From assembly GCF_000971975.1 (NCBI RefSeq), contig NZ_LAQO01000015.1, positions 124,001 to 188,000 on the forward strand: 64,000 nucleotides of DNA. Reading direction: 5' to 3'. Below the pieces are notes generated by a model, which worked only from the letters and a program-made list of their open reading frames with translations, was not told the DNA's origin and searched no databases. Each line of letters begins with the position of its first letter. Position 1 is the first letter of the stretch. Shown piece after piece: positions 43,003-51,163 of this stretch. Source of the stretch: Paenibacillus algorifonticola. Its GTDB lineage: Bacteria > Bacillota > Bacilli > Paenibacillales > Paenibacillaceae. Made by a program: the position numbers and the translations under genes.

Positions 43003-43073
43003 AAATCCCTTCTGGTTTATCCGTTTCCCATACAAATCGTAGGGAAGAGGGATAAACCAGAGGGGATTTTTTG
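43003..43073 (+). terminator. Strong terminator of the SDR gene
   Basis: Arms at 43003-43022 and 43050-43069 pair almost fully (AATCCCTTCTGGTTTATCC with GGATAAACCAGAGGGGATT), followed by TTTTTTG. Confidence 0.85.
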
Positions 43074-43102
43074 TAATTAGATGTGAACAAATACGCTATG
43101 AA

Positions 43103-43420
43103 TCATTCCCGCTGATTACAGGCAGCCAAAAAGACATGATGAGATCGACTTTTAATTGTTCCATCCGTCTCAGCGTTCCTCAACAACCCATTATCGAACG
43201 CCTCATACAATATTTTCAAAAACTCTGCCTCGCTTATAAGACGATCCGGCTGAAAGCTTCCATCCGAATAACCTTCAATGATTCCATTATCGCTGGCCCA
43301 TTGCATTAATGTATCTGACCAGTGGTCACTAGGTAGGTGCGTATCGGCAGCAGCGATGCTTCCCCCAAGCATGCTGGAAACCAACATAAGACAAACGAAC
43401 GTCCGACGGACGATAGACAT
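43103..43420 (-). CDS. Short secreted SLH-domain protein, probably truncated
   Basis: A 105-aa product starting at the ATG at 43420 (MSIVRRTFVCLML), with a signal peptide at about 1-26 (ending SIAAAD). One S-layer-homology domain is at about 29-80 (DHWSDTLMQWASDNGIIEGYSDGSFQPDRLISEAEFLKIL). The remaining tail does not look like SLH or any domain I know. SLH surface proteins usually carry three copies plus an effector domain, so this is probably a gene cut short. The ribosome site is weak. It runs divergently from the MerR gene. Confidence 0.6.
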   Translation of the reverse strand: MSIVRRTFVCLMLVSSMLGGSIAAADTHLPSDHWSDTLMQWASDNGIIEGYSDGSFQPDRLISEAEFLKILYEAFDNGLLRNAETDGTIKSRSHHVFLAACNQRE

Positions 43421-43507
43421 GTATATCTCAGCCCATCTTGTGAACGGGCAATTTCCCCGAAACCTTGTTACTCTCTCTATATCCATGTTGAAACAGGGGG
43501 AATCGTG

Positions 43508-43936
43508 ATGACGGAATTAAAGGAAACACGGGAAATGCAAGGTGTACAAGATAGTGGAGAGATATACACGATTAAGGAAGCAGCCGAGCTTGGCGGCTTG
43601 TCGGAGGATACGATTCGTTATTATGAGAAAATTGGCGTTTTGCCGCAGGCGGAGCGCAAAAATAATACCCATCGTTTTTATCGGATGAAGGATGTTGAAA
43701 CGATGAAGATGCTGGTCTGCCTGAAGAAAACAGGTATGTCGCTTGACGAGATAAGGCCATTTATAGGCGTATCTTTCGACGATAAACCGTCGGATTACTC
43801 CGAACTGATGCAATTAATGCTGAATCACAAGCAGCAAATGCAGCAGCAAATGGCAGATTTGCAGCAGGTGCTAGACTTTATTGATGACAAGCTGAAAATC
43901 ACCGCTTTTAAGCAAAAGGAGGGTTGCCCTCTGTAG
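43508..43936 (+). CDS. MerR-family transcriptional regulator
   Basis: A 142-aa protein with AGGGGG seven bases before the ATG at 43508; the frame extends upstream without a ribosome site. The winged HTH is at about 18-85 (IKEAAELGGLSEDTIRYYEKIGVLPQAERKNNTHRFY), then the dimerisation coiled coil with repeated Gln/Met (KQQMQQQMADLQQVLDF). The C-terminus has a single Cys (EGCPL), unlike heavy-metal sensors with two. This type often responds to aldehydes or other electrophiles and activates nearby oxidoreductase genes; the SDR upstream on the same strand is one candidate target. Confidence 0.88.
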   Translation: MTELKETREMQGVQDSGEIYTIKEAAELGGLSEDTIRYYEKIGVLPQAERKNNTHRFYRMKDVETMKMLVCLKKTGMSLDEIRPFIGVSFDDKPSDYSELMQLMLNHKQQMQQQMADLQQVLDFIDDKLKITAFKQKEGCPL

Positions 43937-43966
43937 TTAAAAGCTACTAGGGCAACCCCTTTTTCT
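43919..43966 (+). terminator. Terminator overlapping the MerR stop codon
   Basis: GGGTTGCCCT (43921-43930) pairs with AGGGCAACCC (43949-43958), followed by CTTTTTCTCC. The last codons of the MerR gene form the ascending arm. Confidence 0.85.
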
Positions 43967-44034
43967 CCTATTTAAATGAAGTGGTCGAGCAGGGGGAGTT
44001 TGATTTTGGCAGCGCGGGTAGGGGATCCTTCATT

Positions 44035-44225
44035 TTGGAGGACTGAGGTTCCGCTATTTTAGCATTTTATGCGATTTTAGCTTGTGAGCGGACAGGAAAT
44101 CCGTTATTGTCCCCGTAATTGCGTTAAATTCAATAAGAGGCGTTCATTAACGGCTCCTGAGTCCGCAAGTACCGCCAAAAACCCTAATCTGGTTCAAATA
44201 GCGTCTTCTGTATCCGCCAAATTTC
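44035..44225 (+). repeat. Dispersed intergenic repeat, copy D (core only, most diverged)
   Basis: The core matches copies A and B: TGGAGGACTGAGGTTCCGCT at 44035, GAGCGGACAGGAAATCCGTT, GGCTCCTGAGTCCGC, TGGTTCAAATAGCG and CTGTATCCGCCAA. The flanks are mostly unlike A, B and C, except that CTGCATACAT at about 44268 resembles the terminal repeat. It lies 69 bases beyond the MerR terminator. No protein is encoded in the 400-base gap. Confidence 0.75.
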
Positions 44226-44335
44226 CGCTGCCGACTTTTCTTGTTTTTTAAGCCACTTAATATAGTCTCTGCATACATATCCAAACGGGTAAGCCTACAG
44301 CTTTGATGCATCTATGCCTATCTATGCCCAAACGT

Positions 44336-44881
44336 CTACTCCGTCACGAGAATACGCGGCGTAGCTTGTTTAATCGCTTTCGACGAGGCCCATGAGCCAA
44401 GCACGGCTGAGAAAATACTCAGGCAGGAGACGACGAGCACGCCACCCCAGCTGAAGGTTAGCGGCAAAGCGACAATGCCATAGCCGGACAAAATCGTTTC
44501 AAGCAGCAGCGGCAGCGCATAAACGCCCGCGAGTAATCCGATCAAAGCACCTAGCGCTGATAAAATCCCGATTCCCATGGCGATGGAGAGCCGAATGCGG
44601 AATGAGGTCAGGCCGAGGGATTTATAAATCCCGTAGGTTTTGCTTTCTTTTCGCATATGGATGCGGCAGGTGCTGTGCGTAATTAGAAAGGTGACCACTA
44701 AAAACAAGAGACCCATAAGGCTCATCGGATAGATGAGAAAAGCGGTTGCTTCTTTGAACACCGAGTCGAGCAGCGTTTGCTGCATCACAACCTTAGCCGA
44801 ATCTTTATAGCGTGTATTCAAATCCTGGGCGAGAGCTTCTGACTGTGCAGGGTTCTTGGCATTAATGAAATACACATCCAT
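44336..44881 (-). pseudogene. C-terminal remnant of an FtsX-family ABC permease
   Basis: The 181-aa frame is the last quarter of an FtsX-type permease: three membrane segments (about 50-72, 98-125, 140-165) and the family phrase HMRKESKTYGIYKSLGLTSFRIR. The frame stays open upstream of the ATG at 44881 for at least a dozen codons (ending TIAEPSFAD), running into the 3' end of the L,D-transpeptidase gene in another frame. There is no ribosome site, no N-terminal half and no ATPase gene, so I judge it a fragment left by a deletion or fusion event. Confidence 0.7.
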
Positions 44882-44907
44882 ATCGGCAAAAGAAGGCTCG
44901 GCAATCG

Positions 44908-45246
44908 TTATTCCCGAATGGTCACACGAGTATGAATCGGAACCATAGCAGCGAGTGCTACAACATCGTCGTTGTACATGCGAATGCAGCCGTGGGACAC
45001 CATGCGTCCAATGGAAGAAGGATCATTATTGCCATGAATGCCGTAATGCGGCTTGGATAATCCCATCCAGAAAGCGCCGAACGGTCCGCCGGGATTGGCT
45101 TGCTTGTTAATAATCGTAAATTCCCCGACGGGTGATTGCGTCAGCATTTTGCCGATGCCAACCGGATAGGCGCGTATGACGGTATTACCATCCAGCAAAT
45201 ACAGCCTGCGGTCAGATAAATCAACGATAATGCGGTATGAAGCCAT
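44908..45246 (-). CDS. Short L,D-transpeptidase (YkuD catalytic domain)
   Basis: A 112-aa protein consisting only of the YkuD domain. The catalytic motif SHGCIRM at about 84-90 has the nucleophilic Cys, and the upstream His of YGIHG is also present. Such enzymes make 3-3 peptidoglycan cross-links or modify peptidoglycan stems. There is no signal peptide or LysM domain. Family members of about this size are common in Paenibacillus and Bacillus. GGAGG lies close upstream. The downstream FtsX remnant begins immediately after its end. Confidence 0.85.
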   Translation of the reverse strand: MASYRIIVDLSDRRLYLLDGNTVIRAYPVGIGKMLTQSPVGEFTIINKQANPGGPFGAFWMGLSKPHYGIHGNNDPSSIGRMVSHGCIRMYNDDVVALAAMVPIHTRVTIRE

Positions 45247-45317
45247 AAAAGGTTTCCCTCCTTTGCTTCTATTATAGCCGGGGGGTTAATGGGAGGTGAC
45301 TGAGAAAACAGTAATTA

Positions 45318-45370
45318 GAAGAAGGCCGCTCCTTCGCAGAGGCATCTGCTTATCGGAACGGCCTTCTTTG
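45318..45370 (-). terminator. Terminator of the siderophore importer operon
   Basis: AAGAAGGCCG and CGGCCTTCTT arms lie 35 bases past the permease stop at 45405, with further pairs inside (CTCC/GGA). Confidence 0.75.
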
Positions 45371-45404
45371 TCGTAATCCTTAAATTCTTATCATCCTAAC
45401 ATCT

Positions 45405-46385
45405 TTATCGTGCCTTAATTCGTTCCCGGCGCAGCAGGTAGATGAAATACGGAGCGCCAAGGACAGCCGTCATAATTCCTACCGGGACTTCACGCGGAAT
45501 AATGAGGATTCGTCCGAGGCAGTCGCCGAGTAAAATTAAATCTGCGCCGATTAAGGCGGCAAGCGGAACGAGCCATTGATGGCGGCCACCTACAATGAGT
45601 CTGGCAATATGCGGCGAAATGAGGCCAATAAAGCCGATCGAGCCTACCGCAGCGACGGAGCTTCCGGTGAGTGCTACGGCGAGCAAGAGCAGAACGAGGC
45701 GCTCGCGTCCCATGCGCAGTCCAAGAGCAGTGCCTCCTTCATCACCGAGCTGAAGCACGTTCAGCTTGGCAAATTGAATCCAGGCAACAGGCAGCAGCAG
45801 AGCCATCCACGGCAGCAGTGAGAGGGCATCATCCCATCCGCGCCCCCAAAGACTGCCAGACATCCAAAGAAGCGCCATATTGATGTCGGAAGGATGCTTC
45901 ACCAGCAAATATTGAATGCCCGCTTGAAAAATGGCACCGATCGCCACGCCGACTAAAGCGAAGGTAGCGGGTGGAAGGGTCATGCGCTTGCTCAGCAGCA
46001 GCAAGAGCAGCAGCGCGGCAAGCGCTCCGGTGAAAGCGGCCATCGGCAATACGTAGCCCGGTGCTCCAGGAAACAGAAAAATAACCGCCGCGGCTGTAAA
46101 GCCTGCCCCTTTCGTTATCCCGATAACGTCAGGGCTCGCCAGCGGATTGCGAATGATGCTTTGCAGAATGACACCAGCTGCTGCGAGTCCGCAGCCTGCA
46201 AGAATGCCGGTAAGGATACGAGGCAAGCGATATTGCAGCACAATATAGGCCGAGGGGGAATCCTGCAGCAGCAGGCTCGCCCACAGCTCGCGGAAAGGAA
46301 CGGGAACCGCTCCGGTCCGAAGTGACATGACGATTAGAAACAGGAGCAGCAGCAGGGCGATAAATAGCGAATACCATTTTCTCAT
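45405..46385 (-). CDS. FecCD-family siderophore ABC permease (second subunit)
   Basis: A 326-aa membrane protein with about nine to ten helices. It shows the FecCD pattern YRLPRILTGILAGCGLAAAGVILQ, RNPLASPDVIGIT, and GSIGFIGLISPHIARLIVG. The start overlaps the stop of the upstream permease by four bases (ATGA), with GGAGG upstream. It imports ferric siderophore with its partner at 46382-47398; no ATPase gene is adjacent. Confidence 0.92.
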   Translation of the reverse strand: MRKWYSLFIALLLLLFLIVMSLRTGAVPVPFRELWASLLLQDSPSAYIVLQYRLPRILTGILAGCGLAAAGVILQSIIRNPLASPDVIGITKGAGFTAAAVIFLFPGAPGYVLPMAAFTGALAALLLLLLLSKRMTLPPATFALVGVAIGAIFQAGIQYLLVKHPSDINMALLWMSGSLWGRGWDDALSLLPWMALLLPVAWIQFAKLNVLQLGDEGGTALGLRMGRERLVLLLLAVALTGSSVAAVGSIGFIGLISPHIARLIVGGRHQWLVPLAALIGADLILLGDCLGRILIIPREVPVGIMTAVLGAPYFIYLLRRERIKAR

Positions 46386-47398
46386 CTAGCTTTTCCTCCT
46401 TGCCTGCGGGCCAAATAAATGAAGAAGGGGCCGCCAATGGCTGCGGTTATAATGCCAACAGGTGATTCAAATGGAAATGCGATGAATTTGCTGAGAAAAT
46501 CGGCGCTAACGAGCAGGCAGCCTCCAGCCAAGGCGGTAAACGGTATGAGCAGCGGAAGCTTGCCACCCATTAGGGCGCGGGCGACATGAGGCACGATCAA
46601 GCATAGAAAGCCGATGGGGCCGCATACAGCCACAGCTGAACCGGCTAGCAAAATGACCAGCAGAACGCCGAGTGAACGCACGAGCATGATGCGTGACCCG
46701 AGTCCTGTGGCTACCGCATCATCAAGCAGCAGCAGCTTAAATGACGGAAGCATTAGCAGCGTTGCAATTAAGCCTGTAATAGTGAAAGGCAGCAGAGCCC
46801 TCAGCTCTGCCCATCCGGCGCTATTCACCGAGCCTACAAGCCAAAACATCATGCTGTCGGTTGAATGCTGGTTTAATATGATAATTCCTTCCGTCAGCGA
46901 TGAAAGCAGAAAATGTACAGCGATGCCCGCAAGTGCCAGCTGCACATGCTGCTTCTGCTGCGACCCGGCAAGTGACCAGACAAGCAGAGCCCCGAAGGCC
47001 GCGCCTGCAAAGGCTAGCAGCATGGACTGGATTAGCGAAAGTCCGGCGAAAGCGACGAGTCCAAGGACAACCGCCAGTGAAGCGCCGGCGTTAATGCCGA
47101 AAATATGCGGCGAGGCCAGCGGATTGCGCGTAATCAACTGTGTAAGCAATCCGGCAAGCGCAAGCTGAACGCCGACGGTGAAGGCTGTCAAGGTACGCGG
47201 CAGACGCAGCGTCTGAATATAGAGATGCGCTTTGCTGTCGCCTTGATAGGCAACAGCCTCATACAGGACGCGCCAGGATATAGGCGCCTGTCCCCATTTC
47301 AGATTGCTGACGATGCTCACAATAATCAGAATAAAAAGAAATAGAAAGAGCAGAAACGTATGAGGTTTCTGCTTCATTTTAAAGATTTTTTTCATCAT
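46382..47398 (-). CDS. FecCD-family siderophore ABC permease (first subunit)
   Basis: A 338-aa homologue of the preceding entry (LRLPRTLTAFTVGVQLALAG; RNPLASPHIFGINAG; GPIGFLCLIVPHVARAL). The start at 47398 lies five bases past the binding-protein stop; GGGAG is a weak ribosome site, so coupling is likely. Together with the other permease and the binding protein it matches the FeuABC order of Bacillus subtilis. Confidence 0.92.
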   Translation of the reverse strand: MMKKIFKMKQKPHTFLLFLFLFILIIVSIVSNLKWGQAPISWRVLYEAVAYQGDSKAHLYIQTLRLPRTLTAFTVGVQLALAGLLTQLITRNPLASPHIFGINAGASLAVVLGLVAFAGLSLIQSMLLAFAGAAFGALLVWSLAGSQQKQHVQLALAGIAVHFLLSSLTEGIIILNQHSTDSMMFWLVGSVNSAGWAELRALLPFTITGLIATLLMLPSFKLLLLDDAVATGLGSRIMLVRSLGVLLVILLAGSAVAVCGPIGFLCLIVPHVARALMGGKLPLLIPFTALAGGCLLVSADFLSKFIAFPFESPVGIITAAIGGPFFIYLARRQGGKAR

Positions 47399-47403
47399 AT
47401 GGC

Positions 47404-48390
47404 TTACGCTCCCAAGTATTTCACTAGATCCTCAATAATTTTCTCAGATCCGATAAGCCCGCGTGATAATGCCCAATCTTTGCGCTCTACAGTGAATACT
47501 TTGCTGTTCGTGACAGCATCGAGCTGCTGCCAAAGCGGGTTTTTCTCCCATTCCTTAATAATCGTGATCTCCTCTGTCGGAAGCAGGAAGATGGCTTGGG
47601 GATTCGTTTCAACCAGCTGCTCTAGACTAAGCTGCGGATAGGACTCTTCATTAGCAACGGGATCTGTGAAGCCAAGCGCCGTTAGGAAGGAACCGGCGTA
47701 GGAATGATCCGAATGAGCGAAAAAGCCTTTTGGATTGACGACTGCTGGCAGTATCGTCAAATTCGTATCCGTTATTTTTTGCTGTGCTGCCTTGATCTTC
47801 GCTTCATGCTCCTCCAGACGCTGCTTGCCCTCTGCTTCTTTGCCTACGGCTTTAGCAATGATGCTGTAGTTGCTCAGCATTTCATTGTAATCTGCTTGGT
47901 GATCATTCAGCACGAGAGTCGGGGCGATGGCGTTCAACTGCTCATATACGCTTTTGTGATGATTTAGATCAGCGATGATGAGATCAGGCTGGAGGGAGCT
48001 GATAAGTTCAATATTAGGCTCATAGCGCGAGCCGATCGATGTATATTCGCCGAGCTGTGCCTTAACGGCATCCATGAACAGCGTTGGATCGCTGTCATCG
48101 GCAACGCCGACCGGTTGTACGCCAAGCGTCATTAGCGCATCGGTGTAGCTGAACTCAAGCACAATGATGCGTTCAGGCGTCTTATCCAGCGTGACCGTTC
48201 CAAGCTGATGCTCGATAACGATAGGGGACGCAGCCTCTGCTGATGGAGATGGTGACGCTGCTGCCGCAGTAGCAGTCGGTGATGCCACCGCCTCGGTCGT
48301 GCTATTGGAATTGCCGCATGCCGAAAGGATAAGCGTAATCAATCCAATGATAGTAAAGAGTAGTGCTTTTGTAAGCTGGTGCTGCTTCAT
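47404..48390 (-). CDS. Iron-siderophore-binding lipoprotein (FeuA/FepB type)
   Basis: A 328-aa binding protein. The ATG at 48390 (MKQHQLTKALL) has GGGAGGAACC upstream; the longer open frame to 48525 runs through the Fur box and is rejected. The signal peptide ends in LSAC with Cys near 25, followed by an Ala/Ser/Pro-rich linker. The class III binding-protein pattern is clear (PERIIVLEFSYTDALMTLGVQPVGVADD; YEPNIELISSLQPDLIIAD). Its promoter carries a perfect Fur box. Confidence 0.92.
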   Translation of the reverse strand: MKQHQLTKALLFTIIGLITLILSACGNSNSTTEAVASPTATAAAASPSPSAEAASPIVIEHQLGTVTLDKTPERIIVLEFSYTDALMTLGVQPVGVADDSDPTLFMDAVKAQLGEYTSIGSRYEPNIELISSLQPDLIIADLNHHKSVYEQLNAIAPTLVLNDHQADYNEMLSNYSIIAKAVGKEAEGKQRLEEHEAKIKAAQQKITDTNLTILPAVVNPKGFFAHSDHSYAGSFLTALGFTDPVANEESYPQLSLEQLVETNPQAIFLLPTEEITIIKEWEKNPLWQQLDAVTNSKVFTVERKDWALSRGLIGSEKIIEDLVKYLGA

Positions 48391-48421
48391 AATGTAAGGT
48401 TCCTCCCGCAAATAATGAGTA

Positions 48422-48436
48422 TGATAATTATTATCA
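48422..48436 (-). promoter_or_regulatory. Fur box
   Basis: TGATAATTATTATCA is a perfect 7-1-7 Fur box, 32 bases upstream of the siderophore-binding-protein start and between it and the AraC gene. It indicates iron-dependent repression of the importer operon. Confidence 0.9.
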
Positions 48437-48548
48437 ATCACATTGTAATAGCTGAGTGGCTGTTCGAACATATCTAATATTAAGAATGTACATGTCTTAT
48501 TATTAGACATTGAGTCCGTATACAACCCGGACGGGAGGCTGCGGCTGC

Positions 48549-49379
48549 TTATTTTTCATTCATCGCTTGTTTCTTGAACAACGTGGGAGAACAGCCGACC
48601 TCCTGCTTGAACATGCGGCTGAAATAGAAATAATCAGCAAAGCCGACCTTTTGCGCCACCTCTTTGGCAGGGAGTTTGACTTGCAGCAGTAGCAGCTTGG
48701 CTTTCTCAATTCGCAGGCTGCGCAAATAGCTGGTCATCGTTCGTCCCGTTTCTTTTTTGAACAACACGGTATAATGCCCCTCGCTCATTCCGGCCCGCTT
48801 GGCTAACATCGGGAGCGACAAGGGGAGCATATAATGCTCATTTATATAGGAAATGGATTCCGTAATCGATCGTATGGTGGATTGATCAGCTTCCTTCATC
48901 AGTGTTTCACGCAAAAAAATATATAATATCCGCTCAAGCATCATACGCTCCCTAACCCTTTGGGCGGCAGCCTGCTCGGCGGTTTGCTCGGCATCCTGTG
49001 AGAGCAGCCCATTCGTCTGATTTTCCCCTCGAAGAAGCTCATCGACCATATAGTGAATTTTGACTTCACTGTAGGTGGTGAGCAGCCCTTCCAGCAGCCA
49101 ACTGCTGTCTTCTGGCAGGGCACGGTATTCAATGATGGCATATTCGGCTTCCTTCGTCTTGGGCACCTCAATGCTATAGGGGCTAAATTGGGGATGGCAG
49201 GCGAAGCCCTGTGAGCAAATGATGGGGGAGCTGTTGTTGGCAGATGTCAGTGTGATATGCCCTCTTCTTACCACGATAATAGCATGGTGCCCGGATGGGC
49301 AGTTGAGCTGCTGGCTGCTGTGATGGAGCGTCACTTGCTCGGGATAGGGCATTATCGTGGCAAGCTGTTGGAAAGTCAT
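48549..49379 (-). CDS. AraC-family regulator of the siderophore importer (Btr-like position)
   Basis: A 276-aa protein. An N-terminal cupin-like effector region covers about 1-150, and an AraC double HTH is at about 180-272 (KRAGMSEGHYTVLFKKETGRTM; VGFADYFYFSRMFKQEVGCSP). AAAGAGGT precedes the ATG. It lies directly upstream of the Fur-boxed importer on the same strand, as Btr lies next to feuABC in B. subtilis. Unlike Btr it has no siderophore-binding domain, so how it senses the siderophore is not evident. Confidence 0.85.
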   Translation of the reverse strand: MTFQQLATIMPYPEQVTLHHSSQQLNCPSGHHAIIVVRRGHITLTSANNSSPIICSQGFACHPQFSPYSIEVPKTKEAEYAIIEYRALPEDSSWLLEGLLTTYSEVKIHYMVDELLRGENQTNGLLSQDAEQTAEQAAAQRVRERMMLERILYIFLRETLMKEADQSTIRSITESISYINEHYMLPLSLPMLAKRAGMSEGHYTVLFKKETGRTMTSYLRSLRIEKAKLLLLQVKLPAKEVAQKVGFADYFYFSRMFKQEVGCSPTLFKKQAMNEK

Positions 49380-49505
49380 GTTAAACCTCTTTTCTATCGG
49401 ATAAGGCTATTGGTTGAAGTGGACAACATTTATTGTAGCACTCCATTTCTCAGGAATAAATGCACAAAATACGGAGGGTCCCAGGCTTATTGCGCTCCAA
49501 AAATG

Positions 49506-49534
49506 GAAGAAGGCCGCCGAATAAACGGCAGCCC
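49506..49534 (-). terminator. Terminator of the uracil permease gene
   Basis: GGCCGCCG (49512-49519) pairs with CGGCAGCC (49526-49533), with A/T-rich sequence on both sides, 50 bases past the permease stop. Confidence 0.6.
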
Positions 49535-49583
49535 TCTATTTTTTAAAAACAATCTGCTGTTGATTCTGCTTGTCATTGGGCGA

Positions 49584-50897
49584 TTAGTGTCCCGATGCCT
49601 CATGATCGTTGGACAGCTTCAGCACATCAAACAGCTTGAACAGCAGGCTTAGCAAAATCGCAACGACTGTAGCGAGCGCCATGCCAGACAGCGAGAACTC
49701 GCCGAGCTTGATGGTGACCCCACTGAGTCCGGTCACCATGACAACGGTGGTCAGAAACAGATTGGTCGGCTTGCTGTAATCGACCTTCGATTCCACGAGC
49801 ATCCGGAAGCCGGATGCGGCGATAACGCCGAACAGGAGCAGCGACACGCCGCCCATGACAGGAACGGGGATGCCGGAGATCAGCGCCGAGAATTTTCCTG
49901 AAAAAGAAAGCAGGATGGCGATAACAGCAGCACCGCCAATTACAAAGGTCGAGTACACTTTCGTAATGGCGAGTACGCCGATATTTTCACCATACGTTGT
50001 ATTTGGTGTGGAGCCGACAAAGCCGGAAATCATCGTCGAGATTCCGTTGCCGAGCATAGAGCGGCTCAGCCCAGGGTCCTTGGATAAATCTTTGTCCACG
50101 ATGTTGCTTGTGACGACCAGATGTCCAATATGCTCGGCAATGACGACAAGCGCTGCTGGAGCGATGGCCAGAATGGCCGCCCATTGGAACACAGGCGCCG
50201 TAAATTCGGGCAATTGCAGCCAGCCGTTTTCCCCAACATTGGCGAAGTCGGTCAGGCCCATGAAGTGAGCGATGATATAGCCAGTCACGATTCCGATTAA
50301 TATCGGGATAATCTTCATAAAACCACGGAAAAGCACCGAGCCGAATACCGTTACGGCGAGCGTAATTGTAGACAGCGCAACCGTAGGGCCGTCCATCTTC
50401 CAGTTCGCTGGTTCCGCATAGTTATCCGGCATAATCCAGCCAGCCATTTTCGCTGCCACCGGAATGAGCTCAAGCCCGATAATCGCTACAATCGCACCCA
50501 TCGCTGCAGGAGGGAAAACAATATTAATCCAGCCCGTTCCCGCATAATGAATAATCAAGGCGACAAGTGTGAAAATAACGCCTGCGGCAATAAAGCCGCC
50601 CAAAGCCGCGGCGTAATTGTCCGGATCACCTGCGGCGCGCTCGCCGATAACCGCTCCGGCAGGCGCAATAAAGGCAAAGCTGGAGCCGAGATAGGCCGGG
50701 ATTTTTCCTTTACAAATCCATAAATAAAGCAAGGTGCCGATTCCGTTCATGAGCAGGCAGACAGCCGGATCGACGCCAAGCAAATTCGGTACCAGTACGG
50801 TGGAGCCGAACATGGCGAATAGATGCTGCAAGCTCAGCATCAGGCTCTGCCCCAGCGGAGGGCGATCCATAATTCCAATTGTATTGCGTTTTTCCAT
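49584..50897 (-). CDS. Uracil permease (NCS2 family, UraA/PyrP type)
   Basis: A 437-aa membrane transporter with about 14 segments that imports uracil with protons. The signature LQHLFAMFGSTVLVPNLLGVDP lies at about 23-44, and GIGLELIPVA-type, VVIAEHIGHL and STPNTTYGENIGVLAITKVYS mark the substrate site. GGGAGG lies 11 bases before the ATG. I see no PyrR-binding leader; only 266 bases separate it from the upstream gene, and those hold that gene's terminator. Confidence 0.92.
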   Translation of the reverse strand: MEKRNTIGIMDRPPLGQSLMLSLQHLFAMFGSTVLVPNLLGVDPAVCLLMNGIGTLLYLWICKGKIPAYLGSSFAFIAPAGAVIGERAAGDPDNYAAALGGFIAAGVIFTLVALIIHYAGTGWINIVFPPAAMGAIVAIIGLELIPVAAKMAGWIMPDNYAEPANWKMDGPTVALSTITLAVTVFGSVLFRGFMKIIPILIGIVTGYIIAHFMGLTDFANVGENGWLQLPEFTAPVFQWAAILAIAPAALVVIAEHIGHLVVTSNIVDKDLSKDPGLSRSMLGNGISTMISGFVGSTPNTTYGENIGVLAITKVYSTFVIGGAAVIAILLSFSGKFSALISGIPVPVMGGVSLLLFGVIAASGFRMLVESKVDYSKPTNLFLTTVVMVTGLSGVTIKLGEFSLSGMALATVVAILLSLLFKLFDVLKLSNDHEASGH

Positions 50898-50989
50898 AAA
50901 CCATTGAACCTCCCACGTGTTCTATGTCTATAATCCTTGTCGATTCTACCGAGTTCGGCAGAGGATGGCAAGCTTTTTTTCAGACAGAT

Positions 50990-51030
50990 GAAAAAATAGG
51001 CCGGAGCCGTTCGCAGAACGGACTCCAGCC
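50990..51030 (-). terminator. Terminator of the cohesin-SLH gene
   Basis: GGCTGGAGTCCGTTC pairs with GAACGGCTCCGGCC on the minus strand, followed by TATTTTTTC. It lies 134 bases past the stop at 51164. Confidence 0.85.
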
Positions 51031-51163
51031 TGATGCAAGCAAAGCATATGGGGCTTGTTCAAACTACTTTCTTATTGTTCGTTATGGCGTGTGAAGCAGT
51101 ATGGAGAATCGCTTTATCGCTTTGAATTTTCCGAAGAGCCTTTTTGAAATCATTCTATGAGGC

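Noticed and set aside
48391-48525. N-terminal extension of the siderophore-binding protein
   Set aside because: It would place the Fur box inside the gene and precede a perfect lipoprotein signal peptide.
50898-51163. PyrR-controlled attenuator upstream of the uracil permease
   Set aside because: No PyrR-binding loop could be found; the only hairpin is the terminator of the upstream gene.
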